A stretch of 63,132 nt of DNA from Oscillospiraceae bacterium (GTDB lineage: Bacteria > Bacillota > Clostridia > Oscillospirales > Ruminococcaceae): positions 1 through 63,132 of the forward strand of contig JAFTVU010000098.1 of NCBI GenBank assembly GCA_017465665.1. Direction: 5' to 3'. Position numbers and translations under genes: made by a program. This document shows, piece after piece, positions 9,989 through 18,876 of the stretch; position 1 is the stretch's first letter; each line of letters begins with the position of its first letter. The notes under the pieces were generated by a model. It saw only the letters and a list, made by a program, of their open reading frames with translations, was not told the origin of the DNA and made no database searches.

Positions 9989-11341
9989 TCAGCAGAGCGC
10001 AGCTCTTACCTCGTCTGCTATCATGTTCGTAAGGCGTGTAACCATATCCATGTCCTTACCCTCAAGCATTACGCGCACAAGCGGTTCTGTACCGCTCTCA
10101 CGGACAAGCACCCTGCCCTCGCCGCTGAACTCACGCTCAGCCAGATCTATACATTCCATAATTGATGGAGTGCTGCTCCACTTACCTTTGCTCTGCTCGG
10201 TTATCTTTACGTTTACGAGCAGCTGGGGGTAGTCCTTTATATCACAGACGAGCTCGGAAAGCTTCTTGCCTGTTTCTTTCATAACCTTAAGCAGCATTGC
10301 GGCGGTCATCTGGCCGTCGCCTGTGGTGGCATAGTCAAGAAGTATGATGTGTCCCGACTGCTCGCCGCCGATATTATAGCCGCCTTTCTGCATATCCTCA
10401 AGAACGTAACGGTCACCCACCTTGGAGCAGATGGTCTTTATACCGTTCTCACGCATGAAATTGTGGAAGCCGAGGTTGCTCATTACGGTCACCACAGCAG
10501 TATCGCCTTTCAGCATTCCCTTATCCTTAAGATACTTCGAAACAACTGCGATTATTCTGTCGCCATCCACTACCTTGCCGTTTTCATCCACTGCAAGACA
10601 ACGGTCTGCGTCGCCGTCAAATGCGAATGCCACATCCACCTTATTGTTCTTAACGTACTCGGAAAGGTTGCTCATATATGTGGAGCCGCACTTATCATTG
10701 ATGTTGGTGCCATCGGGCGAATTGCCGATGAACTGACCGCTGACGCCCATGGAAGTGAACAGCTTTTCAGCAGTTGCTGCGGAGCTGCCGTTTGCGCAGT
10801 CAAAGGCAACGTTCATGCCTGTGAGATCAGCGCCGATGCACTCTCTTATATGCCCTATGTAATCATCTGCTGCATTGGAGCGGCGCATTATCCTGCCGAC
10901 AGCAGTACCCTCCATCAGCGTTATCTCATCAGGTCTGTCAAGGATGAGCGCTTCTATCTCCTCCTCAACGCTGTCGGGCAGCTTGAAGCCCTCGCCCGAA
11001 AACAGCTTGATACCGTTATACTCAACGGAATTGTGGGATGCGCTTATCATAACGCCTGCATCCGCATTGTACTTCTTTACAAGATACGCCACTGCAGGTG
11101 TGGGCACAACACCGAGCTGCTCCACCTGAGCGCCCACAGAAGCAAGTCCTGCTGATAGTGCCGCTTCAAGAATCTTTGAGGAGATGCGTGTATCCATTCC
11201 GACAAGGATACGAGGCTGCTTGTTTCCGCACTCCTTTGTGAGAACGTGAGCTGCCGCTCTGCCTATCTCCATCGCACGCTCGCAGGTGAGCTCAGTTATT
11301 GCGACGCCGCGTGCGCCGTCTGTTCCGAAAATTCTTCCCAT
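9989..11341 (-). CDS. glmM: Phosphoglucosamine mutase GlmM
   Basis: GlmM interconverts glucosamine-6-phosphate and glucosamine-1-phosphate, feeding UDP-GlcNAc for peptidoglycan. The 450-residue length is typical. The phosphoserine loop is ISASHNS with Ser102, the metal-binding loop is FAFDGDADRC, and the phosphate-binding RESGTEPLVRVM is near the C-terminus. The N-terminal FGTDGARGVA is also diagnostic. It follows ruvB by 24 bp, so it is probably co-transcribed with the recombination genes. Confidence 0.97.
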   Translation of the reverse strand: MGRIFGTDGARGVAITELTCERAMEIGRAAAHVLTKECGNKQPRILVGMDTRISSKILEAALSAGLASVGAQVEQLGVVPTPAVAYLVKKYNADAGVMISASHNSVEYNGIKLFSGEGFKLPDSVEEEIEALILDRPDEITLMEGTAVGRIMRRSNAADDYIGHIRECIGADLTGMNVAFDCANGSSAATAEKLFTSMGVSGQFIGNSPDGTNINDKCGSTYMSNLSEYVKNNKVDVAFAFDGDADRCLAVDENGKVVDGDRIIAVVSKYLKDKGMLKGDTAVVTVMSNLGFHNFMRENGIKTICSKVGDRYVLEDMQKGGYNIGGEQSGHIILLDYATTGDGQMTAAMLLKVMKETGKKLSELVCDIKDYPQLLVNVKITEQSKGKWSSTPSIMECIDLAEREFSGEGRVLVRESGTEPLVRVMLEGKDMDMVTRLTNMIADEVRAALC

Positions 11342-11365
11342 AATAATGTTTCCCCTGATATATAT

Positions 11366-12421
11366 TTAGTCTAATAAGGTCTGCTGACCATCTTTTATGA
11401 TACCTAAATGCTGATATGCAAGCGCTGTTGCGGTACGGCCGCGGGGAGTCCTTGCTACAAAGCCGAGCTGCATAAGGAACGGCTCGCAGACCTCCTCCAG
11501 CGTTACGCTCTCCTCACCTAATGCGGACGCAAGAGTTTCTAGTCCGACAGGGCCGCCGTTATATCCCTTGATTATCATTTCAAGGAAGCGCTTATCAAGG
11601 CTGTCAAGTCCAAGCTTGTCTATCTCCAGACGATCAAGCGCGATATCCGCTATCTCACGGGTTATCTTGCCATCGCCGAGCACCTCGGCAAAGTCACGCA
11701 CACGCTTTAAAAGGCGGTTTGCGATACGGGGCGTGCCTCTGGAGCGCCTTGCTATCTCCATTGCGCCGTCACGGGTGCAGGGTATCGCAAGGATTATCGC
11801 AGAACGCTGCACGATATCACACAGCTCCTCGGGGCTGTACAGCTCAAGTCTCTGCACCACGCCGAAGCGGTCACGCAGAGGTGCGGAAAGCTGTCCTGAA
11901 CGGGTGGTAGCGCCGATGAGCGTGAAGTGCGGCAGATCTATTCTGATGGAACGTGCGGACGGGCCGTTGCCCATGATGATATCCAGCACATAATCCTCCA
12001 TTGCAGGATACAGCACCTCCTCCACCTGACGGGAAAGGCGGTGTATCTCATCAATGAACAGCACATCGTTGGGCTGAAGATTTGTCAGCAGCGCTGCAAG
12101 GTCGCCTGCCTTTTCGATGGCAGGACCTGAGGTAACACGTATGTTTACACCCATCTCATTTGCAATTATGCAGGAAAGGGTCGTCTTACCGAGACCGGGA
12201 GGTCCGTACAGCAGCACATGATCGAGGCACTCGCCGCGCTTCTTTGCTGCTTCTATGTATACCGCCATGTTTTCCTTTACCTTGGTCTGTCCGATATACT
12301 CGGAAAGAACCTTAGGGCGCAGGCTGTATTCTATATCGGTATCTGCTGCATTATATTCGGGTTCTACTATTCTGTTACTGCTCTTTTCAAACAGCTCATC
12401 CGAATTATTCATTTCCAGCAT
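11366..12421 (-). CDS. ruvB: Holliday junction branch migration helicase RuvB
   Basis: RuvB is the hexameric AAA+ motor that drives branch migration with RuvA. Walker A is GPPGLGKTT, Walker [12 protein letters not shown], sensor [18 protein letters not shown], and the winged-helix C-terminus ends in [16 protein letters not shown]. The frame extends upstream to 12583, but those 54 residues are low-complexity and lie inside the TPR gene. I choose ATG 12421 because GGGTGAG lies just upstream and the product then has the normal 351-residue length. The start therefore overlaps the TPR gene end by 17 bp. Confidence 0.95.
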   Translation of the reverse strand: MLEMNNSDELFEKSSNRIVEPEYNAADTDIEYSLRPKVLSEYIGQTKVKENMAVYIEAAKKRGECLDHVLLYGPPGLGKTTLSCIIANEMGVNIRVTSGPAIEKAGDLAALLTNLQPNDVLFIDEIHRLSRQVEEVLYPAMEDYVLDIIMGNGPSARSIRIDLPHFTLIGATTRSGQLSAPLRDRFGVVQRLELYSPEELCDIVQRSAIILAIPCTRDGAMEIARRSRGTPRIANRLLKRVRDFAEVLGDGKITREIADIALDRLEIDKLGLDSLDKRFLEMIIKGYNGGPVGLETLASALGEESVTLEEVCEPFLMQLGFVARTPRGRTATALAYQHLGIIKDGQQTLLD

Positions 12422-13397
12422 CGTTCTCACCCTTTTCACAAGTTTTGTTTCTGTTGAGGTCGCAGTGCTCGCAGGAGGAGCTGCAGGTCTTTTTAGGCTG
12501 CGTTTCCTCGCCCTTATCGATGTGCCTGTAATACTCTGTGGGCAGATCGCTGCCGTCTGCGCCCTTGGCATTGTTGAAATCATAGATGGCTGTCATGCGC
12601 TTTGAAAGCACTTCAGGTCTTTCGTAGCCGCACATTATCGCCTTTTCATAATATTCGCGGCATTTATCGTCATTGCCGTTCATGGCGTGTATCGTTGCGA
12701 GCTCTGCAAAAATGAGCGGATGGTTCTCCTGTATCTTTGTAAGATCTTCAAGCACCTTTATCGCCTTATCATCCTCACCGCGCGCAATATGTATCTTCGC
12801 TATGCTGTAATGTGAATAGCCGTGGTTAGGGTCGTAGTGTATAGCCTGCTCGAAGCAGTACATTGCCTTATCAAGTCTGCCCTCTACGAAATACGCATGT
12901 CCCAGACGTGACTGGACCTCGGGGTTGTCGGGAGAATACTCCACCGCCTTGCGGTAGCACCACAGCAGTTTGGAGTTATCGTTGTACTGCTCATGCACAT
13001 GTATCAGCCACTCGATACAGAACACCTGATTCTGACGGATATCTGACATCATAAGCGCCTTTGTGAGCAGCTCCTCGGCTGTAACAAGATCACCTTTCAT
13101 AAAGGCATATACGCCCTTGTATGCGATACGTGCTACCTTATCTTTCATGACAGCCTTATAGCCGTCCTTGCCCATCGCTTTCATAGCCGCACGTCTGTTG
13201 TGAAAATAAGATTTTATGATATCCGAGAAAAGATATAAAAGCAAAATAACTACTGACGTGGCAATTATCCGGATAAAAAGTCTTATATTATCAGTCGCTA
13301 TCATCGGTCCTGAAATAAATGCCATTCCAGCTACAATTCCAAATCCGATAGATAAATATTTGAAATTGGCATGAAAAAGATCATTATTCCTGTTCAT
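12405..13397 (-). CDS. Membrane-anchored TPR protein between ruvA and ruvB
   Basis: The product (330 residues from ATG 13397) has two hydrophobic helices near residues 15-33 and 42-62. A chain of TPR repeats follows (about residues 90-270, with motifs such as [20 protein letters not shown]). The C-terminal tail is rich in Cys ([16 protein letters not shown]), which could bind metal. ATG 13397 is preferred over 13406 because AAGGA lies 8 nt before it; the earlier ATG abuts the ribosome site. TPRs suggest a protein-interaction role at the membrane. Finding it between ruvA and ruvB is unusual. Function unknown. Confidence 0.85.
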   Translation of the reverse strand: MNRNNDLFHANFKYLSIGFGIVAGMAFISGPMIATDNIRLFIRIIATSVVILLLYLFSDIIKSYFHNRRAAMKAMGKDGYKAVMKDKVARIAYKGVYAFMKGDLVTAEELLTKALMMSDIRQNQVFCIEWLIHVHEQYNDNSKLLWCYRKAVEYSPDNPEVQSRLGHAYFVEGRLDKAMYCFEQAIHYDPNHGYSHYSIAKIHIARGEDDKAIKVLEDLTKIQENHPLIFAELATIHAMNGNDDKCREYYEKAIMCGYERPEVLSKRMTAIYDFNNAKGADGSDLPTEYYRHIDKGEETQPKKTCSSSCEHCDLNRNKTCEKGENDAGNE

Positions 13398-13409
13398 TTT
13401 CATCATCCT

Positions 13410-14006
13410 TTAATTGCCCAGATTCTTCAATGCGTACTTGATTATCTCCTCAACGGACGCATCGGGGCTTACTCCTGCAATAGCCGCCTGAGCCTGCGGC
13501 ATTCCGAAGCCCAGCACGCAAAGAGCTGTAAGCGCTTCGGATACGTTGTTTCCGCCCGGTACCTGTGCAGGTGCGGCAGCGTAATCAGCAGCGGAGATGT
13601 GCTGCTCCTTGGCTACCTTATCCTTGAGCTCCAGCACGATACGCTGTGCTATCTTTGCACCAACGCCCGGGGAACGGGTAAGTGTCTTGCTGTCGCCTGT
13701 TGTTATGCAGAGCGCAAGCTTTGATGGTGTGATATCGGACAGTATCGAAAGCGCGACTTTAGGACCTACGCCCGATACTGATATGAGCTGCTTGAAGCAG
13801 GCAAGCTCAGAAGTATCCGCAAAGCCGAAAAGATCAACTGCGTCCTCACGCACATGAAGATATGTAAACAATCTGACCTCACCGCTTGAGCCTATCTGTC
13901 TCAGTGTGTTCATGGTGGTGCGGCATGCATATCCGACACCTCCGCATTCAACCACTGCAAGCGTGGGCTCTGTATGGATGAGCTCTCCTCGTACACTGTA
14001 TATCAT
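13410..14006 (-). CDS. ruvA: Holliday junction branch migration complex subunit RuvA
   Basis: RuvA binds four-way junctions as a tetramer and loads RuvB. The 198-residue length is normal. It opens MIYSVRGELI in the OB-fold, carries the helix-hairpin-helix motifs LISVSGVGPKVALSIL and LTRSPGVGAKIAQRIVLELKDK, and ends with a domain III-like helical region. The start overlaps the ruvC stop by one base (TAATG), indicating coupling. Confidence 0.97.
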   Translation of the reverse strand: MIYSVRGELIHTEPTLAVVECGGVGYACRTTMNTLRQIGSSGEVRLFTYLHVREDAVDLFGFADTSELACFKQLISVSGVGPKVALSILSDITPSKLALCITTGDSKTLTRSPGVGAKIAQRIVLELKDKVAKEQHISAADYAAAPAQVPGGNNVSEALTALCVLGFGMPQAQAAIAGVSPDASVEEIIKYALKNLGN

Positions 14007-14518
14007 TATCTCTTACCTTTCTCCATTGCAAGTATCCTTGACAAAGACGAACCGCTGGAATGGCCGTGGCATATCGCCAGTGCCACCGCGTCCGCCGTAT
14101 CATCAGGCTTGGGACATTCCTTAAGGCGCAGGATGTTCTTTACCATCTCCTGCACCTGATGCTTTTCGGCACGTCCGTAGCCGACCACCGACTGCTTTAC
14201 CTGCAGGGGCGTATACTCATATATCTCCACGCCATGCTTTGCAGCGGCAAGAGTTATCACTCCCCTTGCCTGCGCCACATCGATACCCGTGGTCTTGTTG
14301 TTTGTGAAGTACAGACGCTCGATGGACATGCAATCGGGTCTGAACATCTCTATAAGGCTGTTCATGTCGTCATAAATCTCAACCAGGCGCTGTTCAAACG
14401 GAGTGTGCGCTTCGGTGGTGATAGCACCGTAATTCACAACGGTGAACTGATTATGATCGTAATCCAGCACGCCATAGCCTACGATGGCGTAACCGGGGTC
14501 TATTCCGAGTATCCTCAT
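14006..14518 (-). CDS. ruvC: Crossover junction endodeoxyribonuclease RuvC
   Basis: RuvC cuts Holliday junctions by an RNase H-fold, metal-dependent mechanism. The 170-residue protein has catalytic Asp7 in MRILGIDPGYAIVGYG, the acidic residue in SIERLYFTNN (about 66) and the C-terminal acidic pair in KPDDTADAVALAICH. The DNA-binding GYGRAEKHQVQ motif is present. Its start overlaps the radical SAM gene stop as TGATG, so ruvC is coupled to the first gene of the operon. Confidence 0.97.
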   Translation of the reverse strand: MRILGIDPGYAIVGYGVLDYDHNQFTVVNYGAITTEAHTPFEQRLVEIYDDMNSLIEMFRPDCMSIERLYFTNNKTTGIDVAQARGVITLAAAKHGVEIYEYTPLQVKQSVVGYGRAEKHQVQEMVKNILRLKECPKPDDTADAVALAICHGHSSGSSLSRILAMEKGKR

Positions 14519-15135
14519 CAGGTGTAGCTCTCGTTATCGGTAACGTAGTGACGTACTCTCAACGGAATGCCCATGCTGTCTGCAAGAGCATGACAGCGCT
14601 GTATCTCCTCCTCGCTGATGATATCCACTACTGTAAAGCCAACAGTCGGAACTATCTGCTTCATATCCTCTGCGAACTTAAGCATCACATCAAAGGACTT
14701 CTCGCCGAAAGAGGGACGTGTCACCTCGTTATAGCGGCAGGCATCGGGTGCATTAAGGCTGATGGAAACGCTATCGATAACGCCCCTGAAGCTGTTTATA
14801 TCGAAATCACGGTGGATGAGCTTCACAAGTCCGTTTGTATTAAGGCGGATACGCATATCGGAATGCTGCTTTATGTACTCAGCCACACGAACTATCATAT
14901 CTGCGCGTACACAGGGCTCTCCATAGCCGCAGAAGACCGCATCTGTCATTCCGCTCTTGTCAAAAACGTCAAATGCAGCGGTTATCTCCTCGAAAGACGG
15001 CTCATGCTCCAGCCAGAGACTGTCATTATCCTTGATAGAATCAGCGTTATCTCTTATGCAGAAAACGCACTTGCAGGGACAGCCGTTGGTAATGTTGATA
15101 TACAGCTTGCCCTCAAATTTATAGAAAATGGTCAA
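14518..15135 (-). CDS. TatD-linked-type radical SAM protein
   Basis: The protein (205 residues from TTG 15135) has the radical SAM cysteine cluster CKCVFC (CxxxCxxC form CPCKCVFC) at about residues 18-25. The GYGEPC segment follows as the SAM-binding GGEP equivalent. It resembles the small radical SAM family often linked to tatD. I prefer the TTG at 15135 because GGCAGG lies 8 nt upstream and the product then begins TIFYKFEGKLYINITN, as I recall for the family; GTG 15144 would abut the ribosome site. It is the first gene of the ruv operon. Substrate unknown; no tatD gene is in the window. Confidence 0.85.
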   Translation of the reverse strand: MTIFYKFEGKLYINITNGCPCKCVFCIRDNADSIKDNDSLWLEHEPSFEEITAAFDVFDKSGMTDAVFCGYGEPCVRADMIVRVAEYIKQHSDMRIRLNTNGLVKLIHRDFDINSFRGVIDSVSISLNAPDACRYNEVTRPSFGEKSFDVMLKFAEDMKQIVPTVGFTVVDIISEEEIQRCHALADSMGIPLRVRHYVTDNESYT

Positions 15136-15170
15136 AACAAACACCTGCCCATAATATAATTTTACATTAT

Positions 15171-15199
15171 ATTATACCATTATATCGTTAATTTGTCAA
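15171..15199 (-). promoter_or_regulatory. Consensus sigma-A promoter of the ruv/glmM run
   Basis: On the minus strand TTGACA (15194-15199) and TATAAT (15171-15176) are both perfect matches separated by exactly 17 bp. The predicted start is about 25-30 nt before the radical SAM gene start. No other comparable promoter or terminator was found between here and position 1, so it may drive up to fifteen genes. Confidence 0.85.
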
Positions 15200-15255
15200 A
15201 TATTTTTTGCCGAAATATGTACATTTTTAACAGGAATTTCAGACAAAATAACAAG

Positions 15256-15284
15256 CAAAAAGACCTCGTTCTTTTACGAGGTCT
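15256..15284 (-). terminator. Intrinsic terminator overlapping the end of the DHH phosphoesterase gene
   Basis: The minus strand reads AGACCTCGT, a six-base loop, ACGAGGTCT and then TTTTTG. The hairpin begins before the TAA stop of the phosphoesterase gene at 15274, so the terminator is partly coding. Confidence 0.85.
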
Positions 15285-16341
15285 TCTCAGAGTCTTTGAT
15301 TTTCTTTTCAAGTGCTTCCATTGCAGCCTTTTCACTGCTCTTTTCAACGGGAGTCATCTCGTCCTTGCGGATACCGTCAATAACATTGAGGAACAGGTTC
15401 TGGATAACACGGTTATAATCAATGCTTATATCAAGTATCTTGGTCTCAACGGCAAAGCCGCCTGCCATGGATTTATGTCCGCCGCCGCTGCCTACATCCT
15501 CAAGCGCTTTCTGGGAGATCTGACCTGCGTCAAGCTCGTCCAGCTCGGAACGGACAGAAAATTTAAAGCCGTGCTCCTTACGCGTGTACACAACGCAGAA
15601 ATCAACTATATCAAGGCTGAGAATAAAATCCGACATAGTTGCAACAAATGCATCCGCGCAATCGAAATTCAGAAATGCAAAAGCAACGCCGTTGTAGACC
15701 TCAACTTTTTTCATGGAATCAACAAAGGCTTCAAGCTCGTCATACTGGATAGTTCCCGACTGGAAACGGCGGATAGCAACCATATCAGCCTTGGGGAAAA
15801 GATACTTGTATATCTCTACGTCAAGTTCCGTAACACCACGGGTGAAATCCTTGGTATCCATCTTCAGACCGTACAGCAACGCTGTAGCCACATCCTGCGG
15901 CATATCGATATTATAGAGCCTGTAATAATCAGCAATTATTGTGGCGCAACTGCCGACTATGCGGATATCCTTGTACTTATAGCTCTTTATCTCATTGAAC
16001 ACGGGATGGTGATCTATAACAGCCACCTCGTCTCCCACGAGATCAAGAATGTTTGCATTGCCCTTCTGCGCGTCTACAGTGATTATGTAATCATCAGGCT
16101 TCATATCCTTGATATCTTCATCGGTCGTCATGGAGATGCCGAAATCAGCTACCATATTCGCAGTTGCTGTACGCTCAACATTACCGTGGTGGCAGATAGT
16201 AGTACGGATATTGAACTTACCCAGCAGCACCTGCAGCCCGTATGCGCTTGCGATAGCATCAGGATCCGGGAAGTTATGCGTCTGGATAAAAACGCGGTGA
16301 CCTTTCAACAAGGTGACTAGCTCACTGAGTTTAGGGGACAT
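15274..16341 (-). CDS. DHH-family phosphoesterase (NrnA/RecJ-like superfamily)
   Basis: The 355-residue protein carries the N-terminal DHH domain with THNFPDPDAIASA (motif I), a TVDAQK aspartate and the signature VIDHHPVF. The C-terminal DHHA1-like GGGHKSMAGG motif follows near residue 290. NrnA-type members degrade nano-RNA or dephosphorylate pAp, and GdpP-type members cleave cyclic dinucleotides. No GGDEF or PAS domain is present, so an NrnA-like role is more likely. AGGAG precedes the ATG by 6 nt. It is monocistronic, with its own promoter and terminator. C-terminal residues 315-355 are charged and low complexity. Confidence 0.88.
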   Translation of the reverse strand: MSPKLSELVTLLKGHRVFIQTHNFPDPDAIASAYGLQVLLGKFNIRTTICHHGNVERTATANMVADFGISMTTDEDIKDMKPDDYIITVDAQKGNANILDLVGDEVAVIDHHPVFNEIKSYKYKDIRIVGSCATIIADYYRLYNIDMPQDVATALLYGLKMDTKDFTRGVTELDVEIYKYLFPKADMVAIRRFQSGTIQYDELEAFVDSMKKVEVYNGVAFAFLNFDCADAFVATMSDFILSLDIVDFCVVYTRKEHGFKFSVRSELDELDAGQISQKALEDVGSGGGHKSMAGGFAVETKILDISIDYNRVIQNLFLNVIDGIRKDEMTPVEKSSEKAAMEALEKKIKDSEKTS

Positions 16342-16439
16342 TTTTATCTCCTTTCGGCAGAATGAGCCTCTGCCTTTTTATGTGCCTTATGAACAGGAGA
16401 TACACCGATATCACATGGCATACCACTCTATTCTATATA

Positions 16440-16468
16440 ATTATATCACACCAGAGTAGTAATTTCAA
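16440..16468 (-). promoter_or_regulatory. Sigma-A promoter of the DHH phosphoesterase gene
   Basis: TTGAAA (16463-16468), a 17-bp spacer and a perfect TATAAT (16440-16445) on the minus strand. The leader of about 90 nt contains a 6-bp hairpin, GGCAGA/TCTGCC (about 16355-16374), next to the AAAGGAG ribosome site. Confidence 0.75.
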
Positions 16469-16636
16469 TACGAAAGTATCGAAAATATTATATAAAAATC
16501 AACACTTTAAACTAGTAAAAATCAGCAAAAAGAATGGCAGATATTACAATACCTGCCAAAATCAAATCATGTTGGAAATGGAAATATCATTAACTCCGCC
16601 GCAGCCTATGATAAGCTGTACGCGGATACGGTGATG
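16469..16636. other. Intergenic stretch without a recognised gene
   Basis: Together with the promoter and leader to its left, this forms a gap of nearly 300 bp between two minus-strand genes. An open frame exists on the plus strand but has no ribosome site and biased AT-rich composition, so I do not call it. An inverted repeat GGCAG/CTGCC lies at about 16534-16558. A strong terminator for the membrane protein gene to the right was not seen; only weak dyads were found. Confidence 0.5.
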
Positions 16637-17179
16637 TCACAGAGTTTTTTTGCCTGTACTGAGGGAACGTATCACCGTGCGGCGGCGCTCGGTCTCAGCG
16701 TTCTCACTGAGCGAATCCACCCTGCCCCTGTACATGAAATATGAAAGCTGCCTAAGGCTGAGCGCTGCAGCAGGTATTAATCCAAGAACGCAGAACTCGT
16801 TCCTGCCGAAGAGCTCGGCAAGCAGCGCGGAAAGCGCTGACGAAGCCACCACTACCGCAAAAACGATGTTAAGTGCGCTCTCAGCCGAAGCCTTGTCGTA
16901 ATCCTTATCCTCGCGCTGTCTCAGACGATGAGATGGCGCAAACAGCTCCACAAGCATTATTATAAGCGCGATCGTGAGGACGCCGAAAACGGCATTTCTC
17001 AAGGAGAGGATATCGGGAGTGATATTCCCTGCCCCTGCAAAATACACAACCGCCGCCGCTACCGCAGCTATTGACGAGAACGTCCAGCAGAGCAGGCCGC
17101 GGCGTGTTGGCGTAAGACCTCGGATAAGCGCTGTTACCAGTACAGCGGCTGCACCCGCGCACAGTGTCATTCTTATCAT
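16637..17179 (-). CDS. Unknown four-helix membrane protein
   Basis: The 180-residue protein has four hydrophobic segments (about residues 4-22, 30-49, 60-82, 103-128) and a basic C-terminal tail. I do not recognise the family. Its start overlaps the end of the 566-residue membrane protein gene by 4 bp, and it is the last gene of the operon that begins with the response regulator gene at 21593. It may be part of a membrane complex sensed or controlled by that two-component system. That is inference from gene order only. Confidence 0.75.
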   Translation of the reverse strand: MIRMTLCAGAAAVLVTALIRGLTPTRRGLLCWTFSSIAAVAAAVVYFAGAGNITPDILSLRNAVFGVLTIALIIMLVELFAPSHRLRQREDKDYDKASAESALNIVFAVVVASSALSALLAELFGRNEFCVLGLIPAAALSLRQLSYFMYRGRVDSLSENAETERRRTVIRSLSTGKKTL

Positions 17180-18876
17180 TCGGTCACCGCCTTTCGGGTA
17201 TAGGAATAAGGCTCGCCCACGATATCATCGGTTGCCTTGCTCTTTTTTCTGCTTTTTCGCTCTGCCCTGCTCTTTTCATGGGATGGCTGGATATCAAACA
17301 CGGATTTCTCGCTGACCCATAGCATGAACTTCGTCTTAAGCAGCACGGTATCACCGTCCGCTGCAACGCCGAACAGCGCCGCATCCTCAGTGGAGAGCAC
17401 CTTTGCAAGCCCGAACTGGCAAAGGAACGCGACCAACGGCTCATAGCCTGTAAGTCCGCTGCGTTCTGCCGAAAGAGTGTAACCCTTATCGGATGCGAAG
17501 TCCACCGCAGAAAAGCGGCTGAGGAATTCGCCAAGGCGGTCTGTAATCTCGTCAAAAGTGGGCTGCTCGGAAAAGGCTCTGCCCTCGCCGCACATACCAA
17601 GTCTGAGCGCGGTTATGATGTTCTGCTCAAACAGGCTGTCGTTTCCTGTGATAGCCTGATCTGTGCTTTTTGCCGCAAGAACGCTCTTCTGCTTTACAAA
17701 GATCATTGCAAACAGCAGGGACAGCACATCCACCAGCACTGCAAGCAGCAGGGATATCACAGCGTCAGCGCCGAAAGCGCCGCTGGTTACCGCAACGAGA
17801 GGTAAAGTATAGATATTTTCAAAGGTGAGATCATCGGCATTCACTTCACAGCCTGCTGCGGAAAGCGTATCACAGGCGGCTGCGACAGTGGATGAAAGCC
17901 GCTCACGGACAACCGCCGCTGTGTCATTGCCTGCTATTTCCGCATAGCTCGGAAGTGATATGGTAACACTTGTATCGGAAATGTATTCAGGTATATCAAG
18001 AGCGTTTCCCGAAATACTCTTGTACAGTGCAGATATCTTTGAGGCTGCGTTTTCATCGCCTGCCGCTGCAAGTGAACGCATCATCTCTGCGCGTGCGTGA
18101 AACTCCTCGCCCTCATACGCTGCTACAGTGCCCTCTATCAGCGAAAGCTGCGCTGCAAGCTCGCCTGTTCTTGCCGCTATCTCGGAAGTATCGGTCATGC
18201 CGTATTTATTGAGTATGGCTTCGAGTTTTGCCTGCTGCTCCGCTGTGCTGCCCTGTGATATGCTTGCGATATACGCAGCATAGGCAGCCGCGTAATCCTC
18301 GTAATCCTCATACTGCCAGCTGTATGGCTTTGCCATATCTGAAGATACGGAGCTGTCGGCGCTGTTAATCTCCTCAGATAGCTTTTCAAGTGTTGCTTTT
18401 TCAGAGGTGAACGTTGTATGGGTGCTTATGATGTAATTCACACCCTCGTCCACTGCCGAGGTATATGCCTCATCACCTGCACTGAGAAGCTGCTCCTGCT
18501 GTGCGGTCAGGGTCTTGACATAGCCGCTGTAGGTGCGCTCAAGATACTGGCTCGGAGGGTTGATGTTATTGTATATTCCCACAAAGGAAAAGTAGCTTGA
18601 ACAGCATATTGCCATAAGCAGCGCGATTCCCTTTCCGAAAGAGAACCTGCGGCGCACGCTGTTTTCAAGGAAATATACCACCGACTGTACAGCCAGCGCA
18701 AACAGCAGCGGCGCATAAGCAAACGTTGCTGCAAAGTAAGCCTTTGCGCCATCCAGAGTTGTGAAGAACGATATTATCTGGAGCAGCAGCGAGACCACTG
18801 CCGCAACCACCATCAGCGCCTGCTCCTTAAACAGGAACAGCTCGCTACCGCTGCTGAAAAAGCGTTTCTTATTCAT
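17176..18876 (-). CDS. Unknown large membrane protein of the two-component operon
   Basis: The 566-residue protein has three N-terminal membrane spans (about residues 22-42, 50-70, 84-104). A long Ala/Ser/Glu-rich, probably helical domain follows (about 115-360), then another hydrophobic span (about 365-392) and a cytoplasmic C-terminal domain that ends in a basic tail (KSRAERKSRKKSK). I recognise no catalytic motif. The gene starts inside the last codons of the histidine kinase gene (8-bp overlap) and overlaps the next membrane gene too, so all four are tightly coupled. A role in envelope stress or cell-wall remodelling is plausible but unproven. Confidence 0.8.
   Translation of the reverse strand: MNKKRFFSSGSELFLFKEQALMVVAAVVSLLLQIISFFTTLDGAKAYFAATFAYAPLLFALAVQSVVYFLENSVRRRFSFGKGIALLMAICCSSYFSFVGIYNNINPPSQYLERTYSGYVKTLTAQQEQLLSAGDEAYTSAVDEGVNYIISTHTTFTSEKATLEKLSEEINSADSSVSSDMAKPYSWQYEDYEDYAAAYAAYIASISQGSTAEQQAKLEAILNKYGMTDTSEIAARTGELAAQLSLIEGTVAAYEGEEFHARAEMMRSLAAAGDENAASKISALYKSISGNALDIPEYISDTSVTISLPSYAEIAGNDTAAVVRERLSSTVAAACDTLSAAGCEVNADDLTFENIYTLPLVAVTSGAFGADAVISLLLAVLVDVLSLLFAMIFVKQKSVLAAKSTDQAITGNDSLFEQNIITALRLGMCGEGRAFSEQPTFDEITDRLGEFLSRFSAVDFASDKGYTLSAERSGLTGYEPLVAFLCQFGLAKVLSTEDAALFGVAADGDTVLLKTKFMLWVSEKSVFDIQPSHEKSRAERKSRKKSKATDDIVGEPYSYTRKAVTE

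Noticed and set aside
12422-12583. 54-residue N-terminal extension of RuvB
   Set aside because: Low-complexity, lies within the TPR gene, and a GGGTGAG site precedes ATG 12421, which gives the usual RuvB length.
16362-16634. Plus-strand frame between the DHH gene and the unknown membrane gene
   Set aside because: It has no ribosome site or recognisable product and overlaps the minus-strand promoter of the DHH gene.
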